Below are positions 10,991 through 23,843 of a stretch of DNA of 64,000 bases, piece after piece (position 1 is the stretch's first letter; every line of letters starts with the position of its first letter). The position numbers and the translations under genes were made by a program. The DNA is taken from positions 47,675,657-47,739,656 of the forward strand of contig VZSR01001685.1 of NCBI GenBank assembly GCA_013398615.1, in the 5' to 3' direction. The notes below the pieces were generated by a model. The model searched no databases and was not told where the DNA came from. It saw only the letters and a list, made by a program, of their open reading frames with translations. This DNA comes from Brachypodius melanocephalos (Eukaryota; Chordata; Aves; Passeriformes; Pycnonotidae).

Positions 10991-13900
10991 CTGTTTTAAA
11001 AGAAAAAAGAGATTATCGAAATTAATTCTTTTACACCAAAAGTCTTAAAGGCGATGCAATGTGACCTTGGAAAAGCAAATACACATCTGTTCCAGAGACA
11101 CTGTTCTTGTGTATCTACTTCAGAAACACAGTCCTGGATCCATATGCCACTGGGACTTTTAAAAAGTATGCTAAGAAAATGTAATTCAGAACTGCTTTAT
11201 CTCTAGGCATACAAATAAACAGGGAACGCCATTATTTGGCGATGAATGTGCTTCCAGGGAAAAAGGCTGCCATATTAGATAATCCATAAACACACATACT
11301 CCAGAATAAATTTAATAACTAAAGAGTCAAAGCTGCAATAAAATACCAGTGGCAAACTGCTCCATTCACATTTCACATTGCTTTAACATGAAAATCACAT
11401 AAGATTCTAATCCAACCACACAAATGTGCACTTGAAAAAATTCAATGCTTGCATGCTGACCTCCAGAGAAGGCATTTTCAAGTCACCACCAAAAACCATT
11501 TGGTTAACAAAGAAAACTAGTGTTCTTGGATAGTCTCAGTGTGCTGTACACATCATTACCATTCTCCTAACGTAGCAAAATAATTATGTTAATAGTACAG
11601 TTTAAGGGAGAAAATATGGAGTATCACAGTAACTCAAAGCTTCATAGGAAATAACAGTGTAACATTAGCTAGGGAAGGCTCTGAAGATATACAGCAGCAC
11701 AGGCAAGAAGCAGAGGGGAGATTATAATGGAAATGACTCTTCATAGCCCAGAGAACTGAACATAAGCAAAAAGATGACCATCAGACACAGCTTCAACTGT
11801 AGAAATTTAACTCTCCATTCTTTCCAGTGAATGCTTCTCCCTCAAAGAAGTTTTCCCCTTGACCAAGCTTAAATTTGGGTAGCAGCTGCTTTTGCCTTTG
11901 CCCATTGCCTCCAGCTTTCCCTTACTTTCTCAGAAATAGGCAACAGCCAGTACTTCAGGACAAAAACATGGTTAAGAGCTCTGTCTTGGTAGGAGCTGCT
12001 GTAATTCCCTAAAACACACCCATTCTCATGAGGCATACTTTAAATATGTTTGTTTTTTTTCCCTTCTCATGACTTCAGACCATTCAACTTGTGCTTTGAG
12101 ACAGCACAACAAAAATAAAACCCTGGAAATTGCTGGTCCCCTGCAGGTCAGGGCTGAACACAGCTGACATTGCAAAGAGAAACTGAAACCAAGGCGTGAC
12201 CCAACACTACCGTAAGAAGATAATTTCCTGAAAAAGAGTGAAAGAAAAGTCAGATAGGACTGAGCTGTAAACAAAAATAAGAAGCCTTAAATTTATTAGA
12301 ATGAGCAGACTATAGAAATAAATTTGAAAATGAAAGAAAAAAAGCCCACTGTAGCAGTTAGCCTAAGGACTTTAAAAAAAAGTGTCCTCTAACGGTGCTA
12401 GTTCATTTCCAACTGATAGAATGATTAGGAAGAAAAAATGAGCATTGCCCAGCTCTTTCCATCTTTCTGGATACAATACTGCACACACAGAGACACAAGC
12501 ACTTACCACCTGCAAGAACAACGTGCTGGTGCTCAGGCAGCTTGTCCTGAAGGCTCCAATGAATGAGTGGAAGTTAATAATTAACAAAGCCTTACAGGAC
12601 TCTTGTGGTATTGAAGGCAGGAGGAGAAAAACAAAGCCATTAGGCAAAAGGGAAGCAGCCAGGAAAGCTGAGAATGACAGGTCAGTTGGACTATCATCAA
12701 TAACAGGCAGAGAGATGTTAGCACAGGAATCCATTAACTAGTTTCCCATCTTCTAGTACCTACGATCAAACTTTTGTGCAAAGCAGCTCACACTGAACAC
12801 TGCTGATGCTGTCGCTTGGTTTATACTGGAAAGCTGATAGGGATTTGATTTTTTTGCATAGCGTGACTTCACATCATGGTATTTTAAATTTAGAGGTTAG
12901 CACTGAGCAATACAATAAAGCACTGCCTAAATGGATAAGAAATTGACTTGCTGATCTCTAGTCAGGCAGGAACATCAGCAAAGATGCATTAAAAACAGAC
13001 AGATGTAAAATGATTGGTGTAATGGATTCTTTACAGAATTCATTTTTGCACTTTGGATGCACCTTAATTCAGACAAAAGAGTTTCTAAATGCACAACTCT
13101 TTCAGGTTCCAAGTGCACTACTTGGGTTTTCAAGCTGGGATAGAGGATCTGCAAACTTCTGAGCTTCCTTCTGACTTATCCTCAAAGTTCAGGTCAGCAG
13201 ATTACTATAGAAATACCACAAAAGGGCACAAGATGAGACATGTAAACTATACCAATTAATAGGTAGTGAAAATTGAATAATTCAGACCCAGCATTTTTCA
13301 ATTCCTCGTGATTCTGAGGTAGTCAAATATTTAGTGTTATGTTACAGAGAAAAAAGTTCTGGGCAGGAAAATTAACTTTACTCAATGGGTTACAGCTCAT
13401 GGAGTCAAACAGCAGAAAGATTAATGCATCCCATCACAGGGATCTCATTTAAACACACAACCCCCTCCCTTGAACTGCAGCCTAACTTCACCACAGCAGA
13501 AATAGGCCAAAGCAACATCTCAGGCCAACTACAACAGAAATTCAAAGGATTGGCACAACAGTTGAAGAACCAAAACGGAAAATTGTCTAGAGCCATCAGA
13601 GAGGGACAGTGAATCATCTGAACTGCAGCATAACATAAACAAAACCTAGCATCATCCAGTTTGTCAGAAGAAAAGCCTGTAGCTGACAAGTCAAATGGCA
13701 CCCAGAGAAAAAAGATGCAGTAAGTAAACTTGGCATCATTGTGAATAATGAAACTGGAGAAAAAAACCTCAATGAAAACTGGCTAACCACTGAATAAGCC
13801 CTGTGCTTTGGGCATCCACCTCATATTGAACTGATGCTGCTTAACTCAGCAATATGTGAGAACAGATTTCACATGAGAACAGCTAACCATTAACTTCCAG

Positions 13901-15387
13901 TATGAAACCACTGTCTTCTGCCCAACTCTGGCTGAACAAATTAAGAAGCCTCTACACTCAGGCATGGACTTGTCAGTGACTGTCAGTCATGATTTGCTAT
14001 TAGAATGGTGATTTTTCAGGCTTTCCAACACTCAGGTTCTTCTGCCTATTAAAAACTGAAAACACTGAGTGGTAAGAAATAATTAACAACTTTGCACCAA
14101 GAATCTAAATTACTTTCTGTGTACTCAACTGGTATCTCAGCTCATCAGGGAACTTCATAATGTATTAGCTTCACAAAGCTTACAACACTTACTAGCCAAA
14201 GCTTGCGTGGGATTAATGTACTCTATGTGAAATACTAGGCACCCAGACTGAAGTTGTTCTCAAAACACAATAGACTGCTACTTTGACAGAGCAAATGTTT
14301 AAATTCCTAGTTTGCAGTTCAAGCTTGCACTAAGACTCCTCTTGGTAAGCATGAAATCCATATGAACCAGCTGTGGAGTACGGCACAGATGTTCTCAGTT
14401 CATAAATCTTAACAGCCCTTGGATACAGAAGATAACAGAATCTAGCTCAAAGACTACCTACTCTGGCAATTTTTAGATGCTCCTGCTCTCTTGGTTCAGT
14501 TTCAGACTTGAAATAAAGTTAGTGGAAACAGCTCTAAAATCTTGTTACCCTTAGAAGCACACATTAAAACATAAAAACTAAGCCTAGTCCAAAACAGAAC
14601 CCGCAATTCAAATACATCCCACATCTTGTGGGTAATAAAAAGAGAAAACTAAGAAAAGTTTAGTAATAAAATTTGATTTTTACTTCAGTAACAATAACAG
14701 ATGTCTAAGCTATAAAAAATAATTAATTGCTAAGATCATGTTTCAAAGTGAGTTTCAGGGCATCTGCAGATGAACCCATGGTTCAATGCTAAATGGATGT
14801 GAACCCTGGTGTTTAACATCAGTGATTGCAGACAAAGCTTCTTCTGTATCTGTATGGTAATTGTACATGAGACTAAGATTAGCAAAGCAGGCTACCACTA
14901 TTGCAGTGACCTCAGTCCTTCATAAAGAGCAAATGTATGGGTTGCTTGCTATAAAACCACTTTTTAAAATTCTGACTGTAAAGCTCCAGCTCAAATCTTT
15001 CTTCTCCATTCATTTTCATTTATCTTGGTGAGGCAAAATTGCATCTTAGAAGTCCAAGTGTTATATTAAATCTTTCCCTATCCTGTGTAATTTCTCAATG
15101 CCACCACAGTACCTAATATTACTTGCTACACTCAAACCCATGTTTTAAATTTGTAGTTTAATGATAGAAATGGACTGCATGTATCAGAGGGTCTAGTGCT
15201 CCATTATAATTTTTCAAGCTTATTTCATTTTCCCTAATTATTATACTTTAACAGCATGCATTATCTCTAAACCGTTACTGTTGCATAGCAGCTTCACATC
15301 ATATGATCCTAATGTCAAAATTTCTTCTTTTTTTCCCAATACCTTTTGTAATTATGTATCATGTTATATTGTTGTGTACTTGGCAAG

Positions 15388-15442
15388 TGGTGGGTAATGG
15401 TTGGACTTGATCTTGCAGGTCTGTTCCAACTAAAAGATTCCT
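15388..15442 (+). mobile_element. CR1 LINE 3' terminal fragment
   Basis: The run GGTAATGGTTGGACTTGATC, then a CTTGCAGGTCTGTTCCAAC-like block, matches the end of the CR1 3' UTR (GGTTGGACTCGATGATCTT..GGTC..TTCCAAC). The 5' end is truncated, as is usual for CR1, and the 3' tail has decayed. Confidence 0.7.
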
Positions 15443-16621
15443 TGAAAGCTTTCAGAAAAGTTTAGATGCTGCATTATAGACCAATAGGAGGGACACAAGG
15501 TTTTACAGATATACCCCTTTCAACAAATTAAGGGAAAACCAAAAGATATTTGAGAAGCTTGTATGGAGAAGCTTCACACAAACCTAGTATTCAGCATGAA
15601 AATTTATATTTCATCCACTTACACATACGTGTTCTGCAACAAGCCATTACTTTGGCTTAGTGGAAGCAGTAAAATAAACTATCATAATCTTCATTTTTTG
15701 CATTTTAAAGCTCTACTCAGAAAAAAATCATGCAAATTGAACATGAAGTACAATAGGTTTTTTAACCAAATCAAAAGGTTAATTTAAATATTGCCAAATA
15801 AACATTTTCAGTTATAGAAACAAGGTGAGAAAAAGAACTGTTGGGTAACCAGAAGACAAATAAGGAATTTTAGTAAAACAGAATTGGGACTTCTTTAGGT
15901 GTTTGATTTGGAGTTGGGTTTTAGTGTGTGGTTGGTTGGTTTTTTTGGTAGTGGAGCAGGGAGTAGAGCTGTGGTACTTTAGTCCAAGCAACACAGCTTC
16001 TGGTTTTGCCACAAAAAAATAATAATAATAAAAAAAATTTAAAAGCCTCCAAGAATTATTAAAGCAAGTCCTATGTCTAATAGTCAATTACTCAAACAAG
16101 TGAACTGTCTACTTTCAGTAACATAGTATCTGCTGTATATCTTTTGAACTTTCATAAATCCAAATCCTGAAGTGATTTAGTACCAGATTTAAAACACAAG
16201 CAGAATTTTTAAGAACTCTCTAGAATTCAGGCTTTCACTCCTCAAAGAAACTACTGAAATATTCCTATGGTAGGAAGAGATATGGGATATCATCCCTACA
16301 CCTTTAAATTATATTGCCATGTGCTCTCCATTGCATGTTTAACCTCTCCATGACTACCTGGCATTGCTGTTTTGCCACATTAGATGCTTCCTTCGTTGTT
16401 ATGCTGTTAACACCCAGTTGTGAAGTGTTCCTGAATACCAGCCAAGAGATTCAACAGTTTATTTATCTAACATATACAGATGATATAATTTATTGGGAAT
16501 ATGACAGAGCTTAACAGAGAGTTCTGGCTCAGTATCATTGAAACAGAAATGAAACCGTGCCCTGTCCCAGGAAGTTTGCAGCAGTGTTCACCCATTTGCA
16601 CAACACAAACAGTAAGACAAG

Positions 16622-17119
16622 TGTGGAGGAGCCCCGGGAAGAAGCGGCTGAACTGGCAGCTCTCCCCTGGAGAGAGCCCAGCGCCTAACACCCTCTGCAG
16701 CTCTCCTAGAAGTTGCCTCCTCGGAGGCCACTGTGGCTATGATTTGATTGGTCCCTAGTTCTGTATCCCTATTGGTTCAAATCCTTTTATCCTATTGGTC
16801 CTTATCTCTGTATCCCTATTGGATATTTTTGGATCCTCACTCCCGTTGGTCCTTAACCCTGTTCTATAAGTTGGTTGGTTGCTTAGTTGACCCCTCCCCT
16901 CGTGGAATGGTATAAAACCGAGGCATTCGGGTAACTCGGGGCTGTCTTCGAGGCATCCCCACTTGGGAATAAAGGAAGATCCTGACGAGAGTCAGCCGTG
17001 TTCGCGTCTCCTTTCCTGCGCCGCCAGGATAAGAAGCATTGCGTTCCATACCCCATCACCTCTGGTTGGGTGCTGGGACACCTAGGTGCCCGGACCCGGA
17101 GCTGAAAATCACTGGCACA
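16622..17119 (+). mobile_element. Second endogenous retrovirus LTR (different family)
   Basis: From TGTGGAGGAGCCCCGGGAAG the sequence has a typical LTR layout. The U3 contains several inverted CCAAT boxes (ATTGG near 16747, 16770, 16794 and 16818) in a tandem arrangement of about 48 bp. A TATA box (TATAAAA) lies at 16911-16917, and AATAAA at 16968-16973 gives a short R region. A GC-rich U5 follows. CpG content is much higher than in the flanks, suggesting a relatively young insertion. The right end is uncertain: CACTGGCACA at 17119 is my best choice, but the U5 could end near 17049 with retroviral leader following. No clear target-site duplication and no gag-like frame was found. Confidence 0.75.
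16746..16865 (+). promoter_or_regulatory. U3 tandem repeat of inverted CCAAT boxes
   Basis: A unit containing ATTGGTCC, CTGTATCCCT and ATTGG recurs two to three times in 120 bp, followed by CCGTTGGTCC and then the TATA box 45 bp downstream. Arrays of CCAAT boxes bind NF-Y in known promoters; activity here is inferred. Confidence 0.6.
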
Positions 17120-17340
17120 ATAGTGCCTTCACAAAAGAGCTCGAGTCACCATCGAGAGCCAGTGCCAGCCGGCCGTGAGCTGCCCTTTTGAGGGCGGTTG
17201 GCCAGGGAAGGTTGCGGCCCTCCGAAGAGCTAGCCGGAGGTGGAGCGGTCTGCGACAGACGAGAAAAGGTCAGCAGGGCTTTCCTATTCACATTATTAGT
17301 GGTGTAGGAGCAGCTCTGAGCAATGCCAAGACCCACAGCC
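17120..17340 (+). other. GC-rich DNA adjoining the second LTR, possible leader remnant
   Basis: The CpG-rich composition of the LTR continues to about 17.34 kb and then drops sharply to AT-rich sequence. This could be a piece of the retroviral 5' leader, making the insertion more than a solo LTR, or the true LTR end. I cannot identify a primer-binding site with confidence. Confidence 0.4.
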
Positions 17341-18609
17341 CTATTCCCTAACGCTTGAACAGAGGAGTCATTCCTTATAATCTAGATTCCTACTCAGGAT
17401 TAAAAAAAACCAAACAAAAAAAACAAAACCGTTTTCCTCAGGATTGTACTAGGTCATATGAACAGCAAGGAACTTCTAAAACAAACAAACAAACCAACCA
17501 GCCACAGAAGAGTTACAGTCACTTACCACCTAAAAGATCTTTTTACTGGTTTTAGTGAGTTCTAACCATCAACTTTCATCAAGTGTCAAAAATTGAGAGC
17601 TGAAGCCCTAGTTACCTGTCCAACAGGTAACTGATAGGTACCTGTCTTAGGTAAAACTCTAAGATGAATTTAGACCTAAGCTGATAATGCTACAGCTATG
17701 GAAGTATCCAATACAGCATCTCTGATGCTCAGAGACAATGGATGCATTTATTCCAGACTGCTAAGAACACAGTTTACATTTTTAAAAACCTGAAAAGCCC
17801 CTCCTATGGACACCAGCAGCATTAAGTTTTGGCACAGGCTCAGGGCTGAGCAGTTTCTAGGTGACAGTCAAGCAGTTCACTTTAACTCCCTCTCCCCAGG
17901 GTCCCCAACACTGCCCCACTACGCAAACCTCAGCAGAGGCAGCTCCTTCCAGTTTTAACACATCCACAAAAGGAAGCAGGACTTTCCAAAGAGCGACTCC
18001 ATGACAGCCTTGGCGCAAGCAGCAATTTCTGTTGAGAAGGATGGAGGAGCTCTGCTCCCACCACAGAGCACTGAGACTCTTGAAAGTGCCTCCAGCTTGT
18101 CCAGGAGCTCTGTGAGCTCCATCTACAGAAAAAATTGCAATAATTGTTGCAGTTGCAGCTAAAAAAAGAAGAGGGCAGCATATGAAGAAGCTTTTTTAAT
18201 CAGCTATGCATTACAGTAGTACAGTTTTGAAATTATTCTAGTAAAAAAATGCGTGATTAGAATACTAAAAGCAATTGTATCAATCATTAGTTGGCCAGAA
18301 AGGAAGAATCTAATAATGCTATTTTAACCTGGGATCTCAAATGTCTATTGGGTAGCATGTGAGATGGAAAAACAAAAATCACAGAACACAGGGTAACAAA
18401 CCTGTGAGAGGTAACATGGCAATGTCCAGGTTCAGCTCCTAGGGACTGTTGTGTGTATTCAACAGCTTTGTCCAACAGGCAGGAAAATAAACCAAAAAAA
18501 CAGGAGCTATACAACAAGATCTTAATTCCTACATTGTAATTTCATGGCATTGAGTCAACAGCTGCACACTATCTCTTTTCAGTAATTTCTCAAATTAATT
18601 CCATGATCA

Positions 18610-18864
18610 CCTGAAAGGAGGTAAGCTGCATCAAAGGAAGTTCAGATGGGACATTAAGGAAAGCTTCTGCACTGAGGGTGTGTCTGGTCACTGAAACAGC
18701 TCCCAGGGAAGTGGTCACAGCACCAAGCCTGACAGAGCTCAAGGAGTGTCTGGACAATGCTCTTAAGTCACACAATTTAGTGGCAGGGAGTCCTGCAAGG
18801 AGCAGAGGGCTGAACTTGGTGTTCTGTGCGGGCCCTTTCCAACCTGAGACATTCTATGGTTCTA
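18610..18864 (+). mobile_element. CR1 LINE fragment, 3' UTR
   Basis: The segment follows the CR1 3' UTR in order: AAGTTCAGATGGGACATTAAGGAAA.., then CAGGGAAGTGGTCACAGCACC, CAAGCCTGACAGAGCTCAAG, TCTGGACAATGCTCT, and finally GGGCCCTTTCCAACC with ATTCTATGGTTCT as the decayed terminal octamer repeat. It is 5'-truncated, as most CR1 copies are. No coding part remains. Confidence 0.93.
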
Positions 18865-21800
18865 AATAATAAAACTGCAGCTACGTAGTCAAGCAGTAAG
18901 CTGAACACTAACAAGAACTAAAGGACTGTATGTCTATAGTTCAAGTGCTTACAGAGTTAAAAAAACCCCAACAACCTCCACAAAACCTAGAATTATCTTT
19001 TAACAAGTATTTAAGAGTTCTTCTCTAAGTCAGGAAGTGAAATAAGCAACATCTGACATTAACCTAATAGAACAGACCACATAAAAGTTAATATGAATGT
19101 CCAGTCACCTGTCTCAACAAGCACAGCTTTTCAGGTCAAATGTCTTTCTGATGAGAAAGGTTTACATATTTTGCTGCCCTGTTTAAAAGTGACTTTTCAA
19201 AATGTCTAAACAACCCTTAAATTAATGCCTTTGATTTGAAGGCTTATTGGACAAACAGAATTAAACAGTTCATGTTGTCCTGAGCAACTATTTACAGGTA
19301 AAGAAAAATAGCAGCTTTACCTTCATAAACAAATCGGCATGGCTGATGTCTCCAGAGCATAGTTTACTGAATAAGCCTTTAAAGCAAATTCAAAACTCAC
19401 TTATTTTTAAACTACTCTATTAACGATTGCAGTAGGACTACTACAAGTAAAGGAAGGATATTTTGGAAGAGCTCAACACTGAATTCCACTTGATTACAGT
19501 GAAAAAGTCTTGTCACTGATTATTTGCAGATTACTACGATCTTCATTCAAGGTTTAACTTATTTTACATCTACTGTGGGAAAAAAGATACCCCATTATGT
19601 TTCCTCAGCATAGGCACATTATTTACATTGATAATACATGCAATTAAACCTTTAAAAATACAGCACTGCGTAAAAGCTTCTAACATCTCAATCTATTCCT
19701 ATGCTATTGCAGCTAGGCACATTAAACAAGCCTCAAGATAAAATACAACAAATAAATACAAGACAGCTCATTCAGCCTAAAACAAGTCAGCTATTCCTCT
19801 CTTTTACCTTAGACAGAACCATTAATGCAAAATAAATGCATGCTGGTAGAGTATCAGCATCATGATCAGAATTCCTATCACATCATCTTAAGTGTCAGAA
19901 TCACAACAAGTACTTAACCTCCATGTACTAAGAGCCATTTACACAAACCCACTTTCACATGGATGAGAAATCAATTCAAGAGGCTCTGCTGAATTTACAG
20001 ACAGATCTACAACAATACCTAAGGAGATTGTTTTTAACTTGTGGCACAAATGGGAAGTACAGGTGGTTTCAGTTGTCAGAAAGACAATTTTTCTTCACAT
20101 ATTTACATTCTATAACATCACTGTGGCAGATTATTCTTTTACCCCGATGTTCCCACATTACCCTGTGGTCGGTATCTGGCAGGCTTTGCATTGAAAGCTT
20201 TTGAAAGTATTTGTAATGTCACCATTTTCTATGTTGGTTACATAGGTTTCCTCAAACAAACAAACAAATCAACCCTTCTGAAAGCAGCCATTAAAAGCTA
20301 CACATTTATGAAACCTATTTCCTTGTTTAACAGAGGAAACATTTAGCACTGAGCAAAACAAAACAGAACTTAGCTTTATATTTCTTGCAGCATGTTTGAC
20401 TTTATATAAACTTCCCCACCAGTCAAAACCAAACAGAGTTCTGTAAACACATGGAATAGGGCCTTACTCAAATACAGTATCTCTTCTGCATGTGATCTTT
20501 CACTTCAAACCTTTTTTAGGCACACAGACATGGGAATAACAAATATTCCTGCTCTTTTTAAATTTAACACATATTAAGGGATTTGTACGAAAAGACTAAC
20601 ATTGTTACTGAAGAAGTTTTAAAGATTCTTCACAAGAGGAAGCAAAACATTTAAAGATGCGTCAGCCAGACAAACGTTACTTTCATGAGAGCTATACATG
20701 CCACAACAAAGAGTTCTCAAAATTAATAAGAAAATGGCAGGTATGCATTTACTTCCACTTTGTAAACATAATACTGAAGGTTTTTTCATACTTATTAAAA
20801 TTAGCATAAATGCAAAACCTGTTAATCCACCCACAGTGCAATATCAGTACTGGAACAGAGACTTCACAGCATGTTAATCAGTTTGCTCAAAACATCTCCC
20901 CATCATCATTACAGGGGAACAATTCTAAGTTGCATGGAAAGATTTTTACATCTTCAAGCATGCAGACAAATTCAAGCTGCACCCAAGAGATAACACTACA
21001 ATGAGAGTGAATAACTATCAGAGACTATACATGAAGGAAGAAGACAATTATCAAGATCTTTTCTGAATAACTGATAAACTGGAAGAATAATCCCATAGAA
21101 GTTAAGTTGGCATAATGAAAAAGAACAGCTAATACAAGATGAATAGGGCAAACACTGAAATGTTACTCATCCTTCAGCATCTGTGATAATGGACAGTTGA
21201 AACATCGTAAGCCAAAGAAACACCACCTGGATAAAATGGGCATGCACATCTTCTCCAACCATTTGGGCTAGTCTGCACCACACCAGCTGGGTTACAATTT
21301 TTATCTTGGCACCAGTGATGCAAGACCCAGCCACAGACACGCGCTGCCCCAAGGGATGCAGTATCCACGCGTCATGTTCTCTTTTCAGCGCAGCCCCCGA
21401 GCTGGGGGCCTGAGCTGAGAACCTGGGTCAGGTCTAAAACGCAGCAGAGCTCAGCAGGCTCTCAGCTCTTGTCTTCCCAAATCAAAGTTACTGCTGGAAA
21501 CAGTGAAACCCAGTTTGTGCAGCACGACCCCAAACTAAAAAAAGGATTTACTGATCCTGAAGGAAATACTGAATTAAGACAAATACTTTACCACCTCTGC
21601 AGACAAAGAACTACTTCATAGAACTACCTAGTTTCACTCAGCATGGTCATCCTGTTAAACTCTCTCCAAGAGAGATGGGGAGATGATGGGCTGGAAGAGG
21701 AAGCCAAAGTAGGGAAAAAGACAGAAGACTTCAACTCTACACTAATGAGCTTTTCAGTTTTCTGTAGAGGGCAAGCTATGTGCCCAAATTTAGGGACAGA

Positions 21801-23700
21801 CACACATTACTTATTCCTATCATACACAATCAGAATAATCCAAAGTATCACCCTAAAAGTTACTATTGGATAATTATAACGTGATTCAAAACTTATGTTG
21901 GCAATACAGTGCTTTAGTACCTCAAATAGTGGCACACTACATGCCAGAGGGTTTTTTTCTCCTGTAAGCTGAAGGTCACACACTTTCAAACCCAGTATTT
22001 AGGAATGAGTCTCATATGTATTTTAGCTTCAGGGACAGCAATTTTACAGGCAACAAAACTCTTGAAATTATTGTTCAGAAATAGCTGTACTATGCAAGTC
22101 ATCTTTATATATAAAAGAAAAGACTTTGCTTTTACTATGTCATTCTCACAGATGCACACTGCTGACTGCTATAAGCTTTCAAAACCTTCCTATCATTAAT
22201 CTAGGTTTGACAGAGTAACCAAACCAAGCATTTTAATATTCTCTGCAACAGCTACACAAAAGAACTTTATAAAGATATCCTTGACTGCTTATGAAATTTA
22301 GGCAAATTAACTGGCAAGTGAAGATTAATAAAGTATTTGTAAATGCTTAAGTCATGAAAGCTTAATGTTTTCTTATTGGCTAGGATGTGTTTCTTTCCAT
22401 GTTCATCCTTGATCCCAGCCACATCACCCCATTTGGGCTAAGAACTCTCTCTTGACACAAGTTTAATGAGCCCTGCAGCTCAAGTGGCAGCAGTAAATAG
22501 AAAGGTAAGATCCAAGCTTTATAGAGGTGTGTAGTAAGGTATAATTAAAGAGGAAAACTGCTACTTCATCTACAACATTAAGTATTTGAGAAGCGAGCTG
22601 TAACTCTGGTACCCACTATCAATGTGTGTATGATTTACCCATGTCATGACATTCCAATGTCCCAAATTCTCAGGTTTCCTTGTGATTGCTCTGTAATACT
22701 GTAGCTGAACACCTTAACTTATGGGCTGGCAAACTGCTATTAAGTGGTCATAGCTCTTTACTGATGATCCTATTATTGTTCTGTACCTAAAAGCAGCCTG
22801 CACGTGATTTGGTGTGTCCAGCAATCACAAAATATCCTTACTTTCATTATCATACATTATTCTCACCAAAAACCAGGCCTCAAACATCCACTGAATGATT
22901 ACAAGCACATTAATGGCATCTTCCAAAGCATCTGGACTTCTGTTAAGGTTTCCTTTTTTCTCTTTCCAGATTCTGAAGCACTATATTTGAAGTTTCACTG
23001 TTTGCACTATCACACTTCAAATAATATTTATATAGGACACAGTACAGACACACTGTATTTGTCTCAGCTAAAAAGGCAAACAGACTATGTCTAACATGTC
23101 ATTACAGGGAAAAATGTGTCTTTTTTTCCTATTGAGAGAGCAGGAATTTAGTCAATTTGTATTCCAATTTAAATACCCACATGTTATCCACTGCTACTCA
23201 ATCTTTTGTCTGGTAAGCTACAGATAGTTACAAAGAAAAAATACTGCATGTACTAGTTCTTGCTTTTAACAGATCAAAATACTTTGTACTCCTTGGCCTA
23301 AAATATTATGGAAAACAAAGAAATATTCTACAAGCAAAGAAACCCAAGCAAGTGTTTACCAGTTAGTAGTATCTTCTTGCAGTCTTAACAGAGAACTCCC
23401 TTCTTCAGATTATTGATGCAGCAGCTCGTCCTCACAATCTGAAAAAACAGAAGAACCCCATTAAACATAAACAATACACAGTACTTCAATCACATAAACC
23501 AGTGCCAGGGGTAAATCAAAGTTAATCCTGCAGTGCCAAGGAACCTGCATAATCCTTTAGGAATGCAAATGAAACATGCCAATTTCAAAAACACTTGGTG
23601 ATTTTATGGAAGTGACATTACAAGCAAGCAGAGAAGCATCCTTACAAACTCTTCTGTGAGTCAGTAAGGCTATTAGCTAGCTGCAATCACAAGCATCAGA

Positions 23701-23819
23701 AATAGTGCATTGCATCTCAGCATTACCGAGTTAAGTTACATATAGTTACAGCACAAAAAATAGAGCATTACATCTCTGCATTACAGAGCCGAGTTACACA
23801 TAATTGCAGCAGAAAAAAA
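23701..23819. repeat. Diverged tandem duplication, about 60-bp unit
   Basis: Two head-to-tail copies of a unit beginning AATAGTGCATTGCATCTC / AATAGAGCATTACATCTC and ending in GCAGCA/GCACA plus an A run lie at about 23701-23758 and 23759-23819. The copies differ at many positions, so the duplication is old. Confidence 0.8.
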
Positions 23820-23837
23820 GTAGGTCTCAGTTCAAGC

Positions 23838-23843
23838 TTTATT
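23838..23843 (-). terminator. Candidate poly(A) signal AATAAA, minus strand
   Basis: AATAAA on the minus strand lies 71 bases beyond the stop of an open frame (23914-24240). A T-rich element (CTACTTTTTTTCTGC) follows about 20 bases later, as expected for a cleavage-site downstream element. Hexamers like this are common in AT-rich DNA, so it is only suggestive. Confidence 0.25.

Larger units (their letters stand above)
10169..16621. other. Non-coding stretch with one CR1 tail and one microexon-like segment
   Basis: AT-rich sequence between the two LTR elements. It holds a CR1 remnant near 15.4 kb, a candidate 37-nt minus-strand exon at 10954-10990 and a short (TAA)n/A-rich run near 16017-16037. 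Nothing else is recognisable. Confidence 0.6.

Noticed and set aside
17930..18181. Minus-strand frame after a good acceptor near 18123, starting MELTELLDKL
   Set aside because: Stops after 55 codons with no usable donor or poly(A) signal nearby, and no family is recognised.
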